A stretch of DNA of 64,000 nucleotides from Mycobacterium sp. 236(2023). Lineage in GTDB: Bacteria; Actinomycetota; Actinomycetes; Mycobacteriales; Mycobacteriaceae. Within the stretch, counting starts at the first letter, position 1; each line of letters starts with the position of its first letter. The stretch spans positions 248,001 through 312,000 of the forward strand of contig NZ_JARSBP010000005.1 in assembly GCF_029623955.1 (NCBI RefSeq), in the 5' to 3' direction. Made by a program: the position numbers and the translations under genes. Of this stretch, positions 39,766 through 48,251 are shown piece after piece. A model generated the notes under the pieces. That model searched no databases, was not told the origin of the DNA, and was given only the letters and a program-made list of their open reading frames with translations.

Positions 39766-39794
39766 TTGGCACCCGGAGAGAAAACTGTTAGCTT
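39766..39794 (+). promoter_or_regulatory. SigA-type promoter for dnaA
   Basis: TTGGCA (39766-39771), 17 bp, TAGCTT (39789-39794). The predicted transcript starts about 220 nt before dnaA and runs through the DnaA boxes. Confidence 0.6.
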
Positions 39795-39941
39795 CTGGCA
39801 ATGCCGATTCCACGCCGGATCGGCGAAAGACAACGAAGCGAGGACGCCCACACTCCGTCGCGAGCCCACTGACTGAATGGTGATGAGCTCCGGCAACGCG
39901 GTGTCCCCGCCGGTAGACAACCAAACGGCGACGAGCGTCCT

Positions 39942-39974
39942 TTTTCCACAACCTGTGGATAACTTTGTGGACAG
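39942..39974. promoter_or_regulatory. DnaA-box cluster in the dnaA leader
   Basis: A perfect DnaA box TGTGGATAA (39954-39962), with near matches TTTTCCACA (39942-39950) and TGTGGACAG (39966-39974) on either side. This fits DnaA autoregulation. Confidence 0.7.
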
Positions 39975-40022
39975 TTCGTCCTCGTTCTTTTGGCCGTCCC
40001 TGAAGGGACCGCGAGGGGGTAA

Positions 40023-41510
40023 GTGTCGTTGACAACTGACCCCGATCCGCCTTTTGTCGCGATCTGGAACAACGTCGTCACCGAACTCAACGGCGCGGGA
40101 GGTCCGGGGAACGGCGCACTGACGCCACAGCAGCGCGCGTGGCTCAAGCTCGTCCGCCCCCTGGTCATCACCGAAGGCTTCGCGCTGCTGTCGGTGCCAA
40201 CCCCGTTCGTCCAGAACGAGATCGAACGCCATTTGCGCGAGCCGATAGTCGCCGCGCTGAGCCGTCAGCTCGGACAACGCGTCGAACTCGGAGTACGCAT
40301 CGCTGATCCCGTCTCCGAGAACGGCGACGAACCCAGCACACCCGTCACTCCCCCGGCACCGCTTCAGGAATCCGACGACGACGATGTCGACGACGACCTC
40401 GCGGCTCGGGCGAGTGCGGAGGAGAGTTGGCCGTCGTATTTCAACCGAGCCAAAAATGCCGCCGACGACGACAACGTCTCGGTCACGCTGAATCGTCGCT
40501 ATACGTTCGACACCTTCGTGATCGGGGCGTCGAACCGGTTCGCCCACGCCGCCACACTCGCGATCGCCGAAGCTCCGGCCCGCGCCTACAACCCGCTGTT
40601 CATCTGGGGTGAGTCCGGCCTCGGCAAGACGCACCTGCTGCACGCCGCCGGCAACTATGCGCAACGCCTGTTCCCCGGTATGAGGGTGAAGTACGTCTCC
40701 ACCGAGGAGTTCACGAACGACTTCATCAACTCACTGCGCGACGATCGTCGCGCGTCCTTCAAGCGCACGTATCGCGATATCGACGTGCTGCTCGTCGATG
40801 ACATTCAGTTCATCGAAGGCAAGGACGGCATCCAGGAAGAGTTCTTCCACACGTTCAACACGCTGCACAACGCGAACAAGCAGATCGTCATTTCCTCTGA
40901 TCGGCCGCCGAAACAGCTGGCCACGCTCGAGGACCGACTGCGCACCCGGTTCGAGTGGGGGCTGATCACCGATGTCCAGCCGCCTGAGCTCGAAACGCGA
41001 ATTGCGATCCTGCGCAAGAAAGCTCAGATGGACCGGCTCGATGTCCCCGACGACGTCCTCGAGCTCATCGCCAGCAGGATCGAACGCAACATCCGCGAAC
41101 TCGAGGGTGCGCTGATCCGTGTCACGGCCTTCGCGTCGTTGAACAAGACCTCGATCGACAAATCGCTGGCCGAAATCGTGCTGCGTGACCTGATCTCCGA
41201 CGCCACCACCATGCAGATCAGCACCGCGGCGATCATGGCGGCCACAGCCGAATACTTCGAGACCAGCATCGAGGAACTTCGCGGCCCCGGTAAGACCCGC
41301 GCTCTCGCCCAGTCCCGCCAGATCGCGATGTATCTCTGCCGTGAACTCACCGACCTCTCCCTACCGAAGATCGGCCAGGCATTCGGTCGGGATCACACCA
41401 CCGTCATGTACGCCGAGAAGAAGATCCGTGCCGAAATGGCCGAGCGGCGTGAAGTTTTCGATCACGTCAAAGAGCTCACCACTCGTATTCGCCAGCGCGC
41501 CAAGCGCTGA
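40023..41510 (+). CDS. dnaA: Chromosomal replication initiator DnaA
   Basis: 495 residues. Domain I (1-100), an acidic domain II linker (about 105-145), the AAA+ domain III with Walker A GESGLGKTH (about 197) and Walker B LLVDDIQF (about 256), and domain IV with the box-reading signature GRDHTTVMYAEKKI (about 457). It opens oriC and recruits the helicase. GTG start at 40023, preceded by GAGGGGGT. Confidence 0.98.
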   Translation: MSLTTDPDPPFVAIWNNVVTELNGAGGPGNGALTPQQRAWLKLVRPLVITEGFALLSVPTPFVQNEIERHLREPIVAALSRQLGQRVELGVRIADPVSENGDEPSTPVTPPAPLQESDDDDVDDDLAARASAEESWPSYFNRAKNAADDDNVSVTLNRRYTFDTFVIGASNRFAHAATLAIAEAPARAYNPLFIWGESGLGKTHLLHAAGNYAQRLFPGMRVKYVSTEEFTNDFINSLRDDRRASFKRTYRDIDVLLVDDIQFIEGKDGIQEEFFHTFNTLHNANKQIVISSDRPPKQLATLEDRLRTRFEWGLITDVQPPELETRIAILRKKAQMDRLDVPDDVLELIASRIERNIRELEGALIRVTAFASLNKTSIDKSLAEIVLRDLISDATTMQISTAAIMAATAEYFETSIEELRGPGKTRALAQSRQIAMYLCRELTDLSLPKIGQAFGRDHTTVMYAEKKIRAEMAERREVFDHVKELTTRIRQRAKR

Positions 41511-42086
41511 CAGATCGCCAGCTTCTTCCTTTCACCGTCTCTTCACCGACGATGCGTTGTGCGCGTGTCGCTCGCGTGTCGCGGCCCCGGCGCCGAACCG
41601 ATGCCAAAAATCTTTGGCCACTGCCGTCCCAGCAATCACACGAAAGCCTGTGCACCGGCCTGTGCACAACCTGAGGTCAACTCCGTGTAGTTCTGCCGGA
41701 CACTCCCCAGCCACGCGACCATCCCCAGTCGCTCCGCAGCCGCCCCACAGCCATCCACAATCTGCTCACAGCCCCATCGGACCCCTGGCCTGCGACGAAC
41801 CGCCGTCATCCCCAATCTGCACAGTGCCTATTACTAATACTCATTTATCTCTATCAATTTCTTCTAGAAGAAGCCCCCTGGGGAGAGGTGTAACTCACGG
41901 GTCTGACAAGCCGTAACTCCCCTGCATGTCAGCCCGATCGTTTAGCTTTCAAGTTGGGGCCGAAAGCTCTACGGTGGTTCAGCGACAGCCGTTCCGGTCG
42001 TCGCGGCGCCTACGAGCGACGCGCCGTGCCATTCGGGGGGAAATCGCTGGTTAGTGCTGTGACTGGATGTGCATCGAAGGGACGTT
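41511..42086. other. oriC: Origin of replication (oriC) between dnaA and dnaN
   Basis: 576 bp without a gene. Degenerate DnaA boxes can be seen, e.g. TGTGCACAA (41661-41669) and CCATCCACA (41751-41759), with TGTGCACCG- and TGCTCACA-type neighbours. They are followed by the only AT-rich stretch of the region (about 41828-41875, ctattactaatactcattta...), a likely unwinding element. The dnaN SD (GAAGGGAC) is at its right end. Mycobacterial oriC lies here by experiment in other species. Confidence 0.9.
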
Positions 42087-43283
42087 ATGAACGTGGCGAC
42101 TACGGCTGGTCTGTCGGATCTGAAGTTCCGGCTGACTCGCGAAGACTTCGCCGACGCAGTTGCGTGGGTGGCACGCAATCTTCCGTCCCGGCCGACAGTC
42201 CCCGTCCTGGCAGGCGTGCTGCTGACCGGGTCCGATGAAGGTCTGACGGTCTCGGGGTTCGATTACGAAGTCTCGGCCGAAGTGCAGATCCCTGCCGAAA
42301 TCGCTTCTCCTGGGAGCGCTTTGGTTTCCGGACGGCTGCTGTCCGACATCGTCCGCGCACTGCCGGCCAAACCGGTCGAGGTCAGTGTCGAAGGCACTCG
42401 TGTTTCGTTGACCTGCGGAAGCGCCCGCTTCTCCCTGCCGACGATGGCCGTCGAGGATTATCCGACGCTGCCGACGCTGCCCGACGAGACGGGCGTGGTG
42501 TCGTCGGATCTGTTCGCCGAAGCCATCGGCCAGGTGGCTGTCGCCGCCGGCCGCGATGACACCCTCCCCATGCTCACCGGCATCCGTGTCGAGATCTCGG
42601 GTGAGAAGGTCGTTTTGGCCGCCACCGACCGTTTCCGTCTGGCAGTTCGCGAGTTGACCTGGTCGACGGGCGCCGCCGGCGTGGAAGCCGCTGTCCTGGT
42701 CCCGGCCAAGACTCTGGCCGAAGCCGCGAAGGCCGGCACCGACGGGACCGAAGTGCACCTGTCTCTGGGGCAGGGCCCGAGCGTCGGCAAAGAAGGACTT
42801 CTCGGTATCCGCAGCAAGGGCAAGCGCAGCACCACCCGGTTGCTCGACGCCGAGTTCCCGAAGTTCCGCCAACTGCTGCCGACCGAGCACACCGCGATGG
42901 CGACGGTGGGTGTCGCGGAGTTGAGTGAGGCGATCAAGCGTGTCGCGCTCGTCGCCGACCGTGGAGCACAGGTCCGGATGGAATTCGCCGACGACGTGCT
43001 CCGGCTCTCCGCCGGTGCGGACGACGTCGGGCGTGCCGAGGAAGATCTGCCTGTTCAGTTCTCCGGTGATCCGTTGACCATCGCCTTCAACCCGACCTAC
43101 CTCACCGACGGATTGGGGTCGCTGCACGCCGAGCGCGTCACATTCGGCTTCACGACCCCAAGTCGCCCAGCGGTTTTGCGTCCGGCAGGTGAGGATGATG
43201 GAAGCGCCGGGGCAAGCGGACCTTTCCCGGCCGCTCAAACCGATTACGTCTATCTGTTGATGCCGGTGCGCCTGCCTGGCTGA
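42087..43283 (+). CDS. dnaN: DNA polymerase III beta sliding clamp
   Basis: 398 residues with three clamp repeats; family segments include LKFRLTREDFADAVAWVARNLPSRPTVPVLAGVLL and the C-terminal YLLMPVRL. It tethers replicative and repair polymerases to DNA. I chose the ATG at 42087 behind GAAGGGACG; an in-frame ATG at 42069 is too far from the SD. Confidence 0.97.
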   Translation: MNVATTAGLSDLKFRLTREDFADAVAWVARNLPSRPTVPVLAGVLLTGSDEGLTVSGFDYEVSAEVQIPAEIASPGSALVSGRLLSDIVRALPAKPVEVSVEGTRVSLTCGSARFSLPTMAVEDYPTLPTLPDETGVVSSDLFAEAIGQVAVAAGRDDTLPMLTGIRVEISGEKVVLAATDRFRLAVRELTWSTGAAGVEAAVLVPAKTLAEAAKAGTDGTEVHLSLGQGPSVGKEGLLGIRSKGKRSTTRLLDAEFPKFRQLLPTEHTAMATVGVAELSEAIKRVALVADRGAQVRMEFADDVLRLSAGADDVGRAEEDLPVQFSGDPLTIAFNPTYLTDGLGSLHAERVTFGFTTPSRPAVLRPAGEDDGSAGASGPFPAAQTDYVYLLMPVRLPG

Positions 43284-43315
43284 CCGGTCGAATCGACAGG
43301 AAAAGGGGCGCTCAC

Positions 43316-44209
43316 ATGCAGCTGGGTCTGATCGGCCTCGGCAAAATGGGTTTCAACATGCGCGAACGTCTGCGCCAGGGCGGTCACGAGGTCGTCGGAT
43401 ACGACCCGCGGCCCGAGGTGTCGGATGTCGCGTCGCTCGAGGACTTGGCCGCGAATCTGTCATCTCCGCGAGTGGTGTGGGTCATGGTGCCGTCGGGAAC
43501 TGTCACCGACAGCACGATCGCGGCACTCGCAGATGTCCTCGGTGAGGGTGATCTTGTCATCGACGGCGGAAACTCCCGCTACACCGAAGATGGACCACAC
43601 GCGGAACTTCTTGCTGCCAAGGGCATTTCATATATCGACGCAGGTGTCTCGGGTGGTATCTGGGGATTGACCGAAGGTTACGGGCTGATGGTCGGCGGCA
43701 GCGACGCCGATGTCGCACGGGCCATGCCGATCTTTGACACACTGCGCCCACCGGGCGCCATCGAGGACGGATTCGTCCACGTCGGTCCCGTCGGCGCGGG
43801 ACACTTCGCGAAGATGGTGCACAACGGCATCGAATACGCCTTGATGACCGCCTACGCCGAGGGCTACGAATTGTTGGCCGCCGAAGATCTGGTGAAGGAT
43901 CCGCAGGCGGTTTACCAAGCCTGGACCAACGGCACAGTGGTGCGATCGTGGCTGCAGCAGTTGCTGGCCAAGGCGCTCAAAGAAGATCCGCAACTCGCCG
44001 AAATCAGCGGCTACACAGAGGATTCCGGCGAGGGCCGCTGGACGGTCGAAGAAGCGATCCGTCTGAGAGTTCCGGTCCCGAGCATTGCGGCCGCGCTGTT
44101 CGCGCGCTTCCTGTCCCGGCAGGACGACTCGCCGACGATGAAGGCCGTCGCCGCGCTGCGCAACCAGTTCGGTGGCCATGCCGTCAAGCGTGTGAGCGAG
44201 TCGGGCTGA
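43316..44209 (+). CDS. gnd: 6-phosphogluconate dehydrogenase, short (decarboxylating, Gnd/YqeC) form
   Basis: 297 residues. Rossmann motif GLIGLGKMGFNM, the substrate segment DAGVSGGIWGLTEGYGLMVGG, and KMVHNGIEYALMTAYAEGYELL with the catalytic Lys. The length is that of the short, often NAD-linked form, about 170 residues less than classical Gnd. It converts 6-phosphogluconate to ribulose 5-phosphate. Its place between dnaN and recF is found in fast-growing mycobacteria and is absent in M. tuberculosis. Confidence 0.93.
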   Translation: MQLGLIGLGKMGFNMRERLRQGGHEVVGYDPRPEVSDVASLEDLAANLSSPRVVWVMVPSGTVTDSTIAALADVLGEGDLVIDGGNSRYTEDGPHAELLAAKGISYIDAGVSGGIWGLTEGYGLMVGGSDADVARAMPIFDTLRPPGAIEDGFVHVGPVGAGHFAKMVHNGIEYALMTAYAEGYELLAAEDLVKDPQAVYQAWTNGTVVRSWLQQLLAKALKEDPQLAEISGYTEDSGEGRWTVEEAIRLRVPVPSIAAALFARFLSRQDDSPTMKAVAALRNQFGGHAVKRVSESG

Positions 44210-44224
44210 CCGAGGGCTTATCCG

Positions 44225-45385
44225 TTGTATGTACGACACCTCACGCTGACTGATTTTCGGTCCTGGTCCCGGGCCGAGCTCGAGCTCGCCCCGGGGCGGA
44301 CGGTGTTCGTGGGTTCGAACGGCTTCGGAAAGACGAATCTCGTTGAAGCGCTGTGGTATTCGTCGACCTTGGGGTCACATCGGGTGTCGTCGGATGCGCC
44401 GCTGATCAGGGCAGGTGCCGACCGCGCGGTGGTGTCCACCATCGTTGTCAACGAGGGTCGTGAACTGGCCGTCGACCTGGACATTACCGCGGGCCGCGCA
44501 AATAAAGCACGGTTGAATCGCTCCCCTGTCCGTTCCGCTCGAGAGATTCTCGGTGTTCTGCGCGCGGTGCTGTTCGCACCGGAGGACCTGGCGCTGGTGC
44601 GCGGCGACCCCAGTGAGCGCCGGCGCTATCTCGACGAGTTGGCGACCACGCGGCGACCACGGATCGCCGGCGTGCGCGCCGACTACGACAAAGTGGTCCG
44701 GCAGCGGACGGCTCTTCTGAAGACGGCCTCAGGCGCCAGGTTCCGCGGCGATCGTGGGGCGTTGGAGACGCTGGATGTCTGGGACGGTCACCTGGCCAGT
44801 CATGGTGCCGAATTGATCGCTGCCCGTGTGGAACTCGTCAATGAGCTGGCGCCAGAGGTGGAGAAGGCCTATCAACTGCTGGCTCCAGCGTCACGTCCGG
44901 CGTCGATCCGGTATCGCAGCGGGGTCGAGGTGGTCGAGTCGGAAGCCGCGGCGGGTAACTGTGATGTGGAGGTGTTCGAGGCTGCGTTGCTCGACGCCCT
45001 GAGCCGCCGGCGTGACGCCGAACTCGAGCGCGGGGTGTGTCTTGTCGGACCCCACAGGGATGATCTGGAGTTGAAGCTCGGCGATCAGCCTGCGAAAGGC
45101 TTTGCCAGTCACGGAGAATCGTGGTCGATGGCCTTGGCTCTGAGATTGTCGGCGTACGAACTTCTGCGAGCGGAAGGAAGTGACCCGGTGTTGTTGCTCG
45201 ATGATGTGTTCGCCGAGCTGGACACCGCACGCCGTCAGGCGCTGGCGCAGGTCGCCGCGTCCGCCGAGCAGGTACTCGTGACAGCCGCTGTGCACGAGGA
45301 CATTCCGGTGGACTGGGATGCGACGCTGATCGAGATCTCGATGCAGGACAGTGACTCGGGTCGGGTGTCGGTGGTTCGGTCATGA
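44225..45385 (+). CDS. recF: DNA replication and repair protein RecF
   Basis: 386 residues. Walker A GSNGFGKTN (about 31-39), the SMC-like signature and Walker B EPVLLLDDVFAELD-type segment (DPVLLLDDVFAELD). It loads RecA at gaps. The start is TTG at 44225 (Met-Tyr-Val-Arg-His), the position used by the family. Its stop overlaps the next start (ATGA). Confidence 0.96.
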   Translation: MYVRHLTLTDFRSWSRAELELAPGRTVFVGSNGFGKTNLVEALWYSSTLGSHRVSSDAPLIRAGADRAVVSTIVVNEGRELAVDLDITAGRANKARLNRSPVRSAREILGVLRAVLFAPEDLALVRGDPSERRRYLDELATTRRPRIAGVRADYDKVVRQRTALLKTASGARFRGDRGALETLDVWDGHLASHGAELIAARVELVNELAPEVEKAYQLLAPASRPASIRYRSGVEVVESEAAAGNCDVEVFEAALLDALSRRRDAELERGVCLVGPHRDDLELKLGDQPAKGFASHGESWSMALALRLSAYELLRAEGSDPVLLLDDVFAELDTARRQALAQVAASAEQVLVTAAVHEDIPVDWDATLIEISMQDSDSGRVSVVRS

Positions 45386-45942
45386 CCGACGACGACGACA
45401 CCGCCTTCACGCCGCCGGCTCATTTGGAGGGTCTCAAGGGAATGGACCTCGTGCGGCGCACGCTCGAGGAGGCCCGCGGTGCAGCCCGGCAGCAGGGTAA
45501 GAATGTCGGTCGCGGCAGGCACGCCCCCGCGGCTCGCCGGGTGGCGGGTGCCGGACGCCGGCGCTGGTCGGGGCCGGGACCGGACAGCAGGGACCCGCAA
45601 CTGTTCGGTTCGTTGACCAGGGACCTGGCGCGTACGCAGGGCTGGTCGGTCCGTGTCGCCGAGGGCGCAGTGTTCGGACGGTGGCGGGCTGTCGTCGGAG
45701 AACAAATCGCCGAGCACGCCGAGCCGACCGCACTCCACGACGGTGTCCTCACTGTCTCTGCCGAATCGACGGCCTGGGCGACGCAGTTGCGCATGGTGCA
45801 GGCCCAGATTCTGGCCAAAATCGCTGCCGCGGTCGGCGACGGTGTGGTGACCTCGTTGAAGATCGTCGGCCCGGTCGGACCGTCGTGGCGCAAAGGTCCC
45901 CGTAGCGTGCCTGGTCGGGGCCCTCGGGACACTTACGGTTAG
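45382..45942 (+). CDS. DUF721 (DciA-like) protein
   Basis: 186 residues, Rv0004 counterpart. A basic, disordered N-terminal half is followed by the DUF721 domain (about 85-165; WSVRVAEGAVFGRWRAVVGEQIAEHAEPTALHDGVLTVSAESTAWATQLRM). DUF721 proteins of the DciA type help load the replicative helicase DnaB in bacteria without DnaC/DnaI. The gene is coupled to recF through an ATGA overlap. Confidence 0.88.
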   Translation: MTDDDDTAFTPPAHLEGLKGMDLVRRTLEEARGAARQQGKNVGRGRHAPAARRVAGAGRRRWSGPGPDSRDPQLFGSLTRDLARTQGWSVRVAEGAVFGRWRAVVGEQIAEHAEPTALHDGVLTVSAESTAWATQLRMVQAQILAKIAAAVGDGVVTSLKIVGPVGPSWRKGPRSVPGRGPRDTYG

Positions 45943-46185
45943 ACGTCGTCAGCGCCTCGGAAGGCCCTGTCTGAGAGCCGCCAGAAGCGAACAAGCTCCT
46001 TTCCTCGCCGTCAAGACCTTGCTTCATTCGAGAAATTCAGCGCACGGCGCGATTAGGTATCGGAAAACGCCCCCGCAGAATCAGTGCTGACGGTGCTTGA
46101 AGGTAGACTATGACGGTGATCCGCAAGGGCCGGTCGATCCCTTAGTCGGCGACACCCTGCTAAACCCCAAGGAGACGCGTCCAAC

Positions 46186-48213
46186 GTGGCTGCCCAGAAG
46201 AAGAATGCTCCGGCTGAATACGGTGCCGATTCGATCAAGGTCCTCGAGGGTCTGGAAGCGGTTCGTAAACGTCCGGGCATGTACATCGGTTCCACCGGTG
46301 AACGCGGCTTGCACCATCTCATCTGGGAAGTCGTCGACAACGCCGTAGATGAAGCGATGGCAGGGTTCGCGACCAGCGTCGATGTCCGCATTCTCGAGGA
46401 CGGTGGCGTCCAGGTCACCGACGACGGCCGTGGCATCCCGGTCGCGATGCACGCGACAGGCATCCCCACCATCGACGTCGTCATGACTGTTCTGCACGCG
46501 GGCGGAAAATTCGAAGAAGGCGCCTACCAGGTGTCCGGCGGTCTGCACGGCGTGGGCGTCTCGGTGGTCAATGCGCTGTCGACGCGCCTCGAGGCCGATA
46601 TCCGTAAAGACGGATACGAGTGGTTTCAGACCTACGACAAATCGGTCCCCGGAACTTTGCGGCAGGGAGAGAAGACGTCCAAGAGCGGTTCCACGATCCG
46701 CTTCTGGGCGGACCCCGACATCTTCGAGACGACGGTCTACGACTTCGAGACCATCGCGCGGCGCTTGCAGGAGATGGCCTTCCTGAACAAGGGCCTCACC
46801 ATCGAGTTGACCGACGAGCGGGTCACGGCTGCCGAGGTCGTCGACGATGTGGTCAGCGACCATGCGGAAGCGCCGAAGACGGCGGAGGAGAAGGCCGCCG
46901 AGGCCGCCGCCCCGCACAAAGTCAAGCATCGGGTGTTCCACTACCCGGGCGGGCTTGTCGACTTCGTCAAGCACATCAACCGCACCAAGAGCGCGATCCA
47001 GCCCAGCGTCATCGACTTCGACGGCAAGGGCGAGGGCCACGAGGTCGAGATCGCGATGCAGTGGAATGCCGGCTACTCGGAGTCGGTGCACACGTTCGCC
47101 AACACGATCAACACCCACGAGGGTGGCACCCACGAAGAGGGGTTCCGCGCCGCGTTGACGACCGTAGTCAACAAGTACGCCAAGGACAAGAAGCTCCTCA
47201 AGGAAAAGGATGCGAACCTCACCGGCGACGACATCCGTGAGGGATTGGCGGCCGTCATCTCGGTGAAGGTGTCGCAGCCGCAGTTCGAAGGTCAGACTAA
47301 GACCAAGCTCGGCAACACCGAGGTCAAGTCCTTCGTCCAGAAGATCTGCAACGAGCAGCTGACGCACTGGTTCGAGTCGAACCCGGCCGAAGCGAAGACC
47401 GTCATCAACAAAGCGGTGTCGTCCGCGCAGGCCCGCATCGCGGCGCGCAAGGCGCGAGAGTTGGTGCGCCGCAAGAGCGCGACCGATATCGGTGGTCTGC
47501 CCGGCAAGTTGGCTGATTGCCGGTCCACGGATCCGCAGAAGTGCGAACTGTATGTGGTGGAGGGTGATTCGGCCGGTGGTTCGGCCAAGAGCGGCCGGGA
47601 TTCGATGTTCCAGGCGATCCTTCCGTTGCGCGGCAAGATCATCAACGTCGAGAAGGCGCGCATCGACCGGGTGCTGAAGAACACCGAAGTGCAGGCGATC
47701 ATCACCGCGCTGGGCACCGGTATCCACGATGAGTTCGACCTCGCCAAGCTGCGCTATCACAAGATCGTGTTGATGGCCGACGCTGATGTCGACGGGCAGC
47801 ACATCTCGACGTTGCTGCTGACCCTGTTGTTCCGGTTCATGAAGCCGCTTGTGGAGAACGGTCATATCTTCTTGGCGCAGCCGCCGCTGTACAAGTTGAA
47901 GTGGCAGCGCACGGAACCGGAGTTTGCGTATTCCGACCGCGAACGTGACGGCCTGCTGGAGGCCGGCCGTGCGGCGGGTAAGCGGATCAATCCGGAAGAT
48001 GGCATCCAGCGGTACAAGGGTCTGGGTGAGATGGATGCCAAGGAGTTGTGGGAGACCACGATGGATCCATCGGTGCGTGTGCTGCGTCAGGTCACTCTCG
48101 ACGACGCGGCAGCCGCTGATGAACTGTTCTCGATTCTCATGGGCGAAGACGTGGAAGCACGACGGAGTTTCATCACGCGTAATGCCAAAGACGTTCGCTT
48201 CTTAGATGTTTGA
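46186..48213 (+). CDS. gyrB: DNA gyrase subunit B
   Basis: 675 residues. The GHKL ATPase motifs (EVVDNAVDEAMAGFA, DDGRGIPV, GGLHGVGVSVVNALS) and the TOPRIM motifs (EGDSAGGSAKSGRD about residue 460; DADVDGQHI) are intact. GTG start at 46186 with a perfect AAGGAGA 10 nt earlier. A -10-like TAGACT (46104-46109) in the 243-bp gap upstream may be the gyrBA promoter. Confidence 0.98.
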   Translation: MAAQKKNAPAEYGADSIKVLEGLEAVRKRPGMYIGSTGERGLHHLIWEVVDNAVDEAMAGFATSVDVRILEDGGVQVTDDGRGIPVAMHATGIPTIDVVMTVLHAGGKFEEGAYQVSGGLHGVGVSVVNALSTRLEADIRKDGYEWFQTYDKSVPGTLRQGEKTSKSGSTIRFWADPDIFETTVYDFETIARRLQEMAFLNKGLTIELTDERVTAAEVVDDVVSDHAEAPKTAEEKAAEAAAPHKVKHRVFHYPGGLVDFVKHINRTKSAIQPSVIDFDGKGEGHEVEIAMQWNAGYSESVHTFANTINTHEGGTHEEGFRAALTTVVNKYAKDKKLLKEKDANLTGDDIREGLAAVISVKVSQPQFEGQTKTKLGNTEVKSFVQKICNEQLTHWFESNPAEAKTVINKAVSSAQARIAARKARELVRRKSATDIGGLPGKLADCRSTDPQKCELYVVEGDSAGGSAKSGRDSMFQAILPLRGKIINVEKARIDRVLKNTEVQAIITALGTGIHDEFDLAKLRYHKIVLMADADVDGQHISTLLLTLLFRFMKPLVENGHIFLAQPPLYKLKWQRTEPEFAYSDRERDGLLEAGRAAGKRINPEDGIQRYKGLGEMDAKELWETTMDPSVRVLRQVTLDDAAAADELFSILMGEDVEARRSFITRNAKDVRFLDV

Positions 48214-48251
48214 TCATCGACGTATGCCTCAAGATAGCTAGGACATATTGA

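Larger units (their letters stand above)
39430..40022. other. rpmH-dnaA divergent intergenic region
   Basis: 593 bp without a gene. It holds a minus-strand promoter for rpmH, a plus-strand promoter for dnaA, and a DnaA-box cluster in the dnaA leader. I see no RNA gene or further coding sequence in it. Confidence 0.85.

Noticed and set aside
43316..44209. gnd as a recent insertion between dnaN and recF
   Set aside because: This position is normal for fast-growing mycobacteria; base composition matches its neighbours.
46108..47865. A 585-codon open frame antisense to gyrB
   Set aside because: Codon-position shadow of gyrB; composition and lack of any domain argue against coding.
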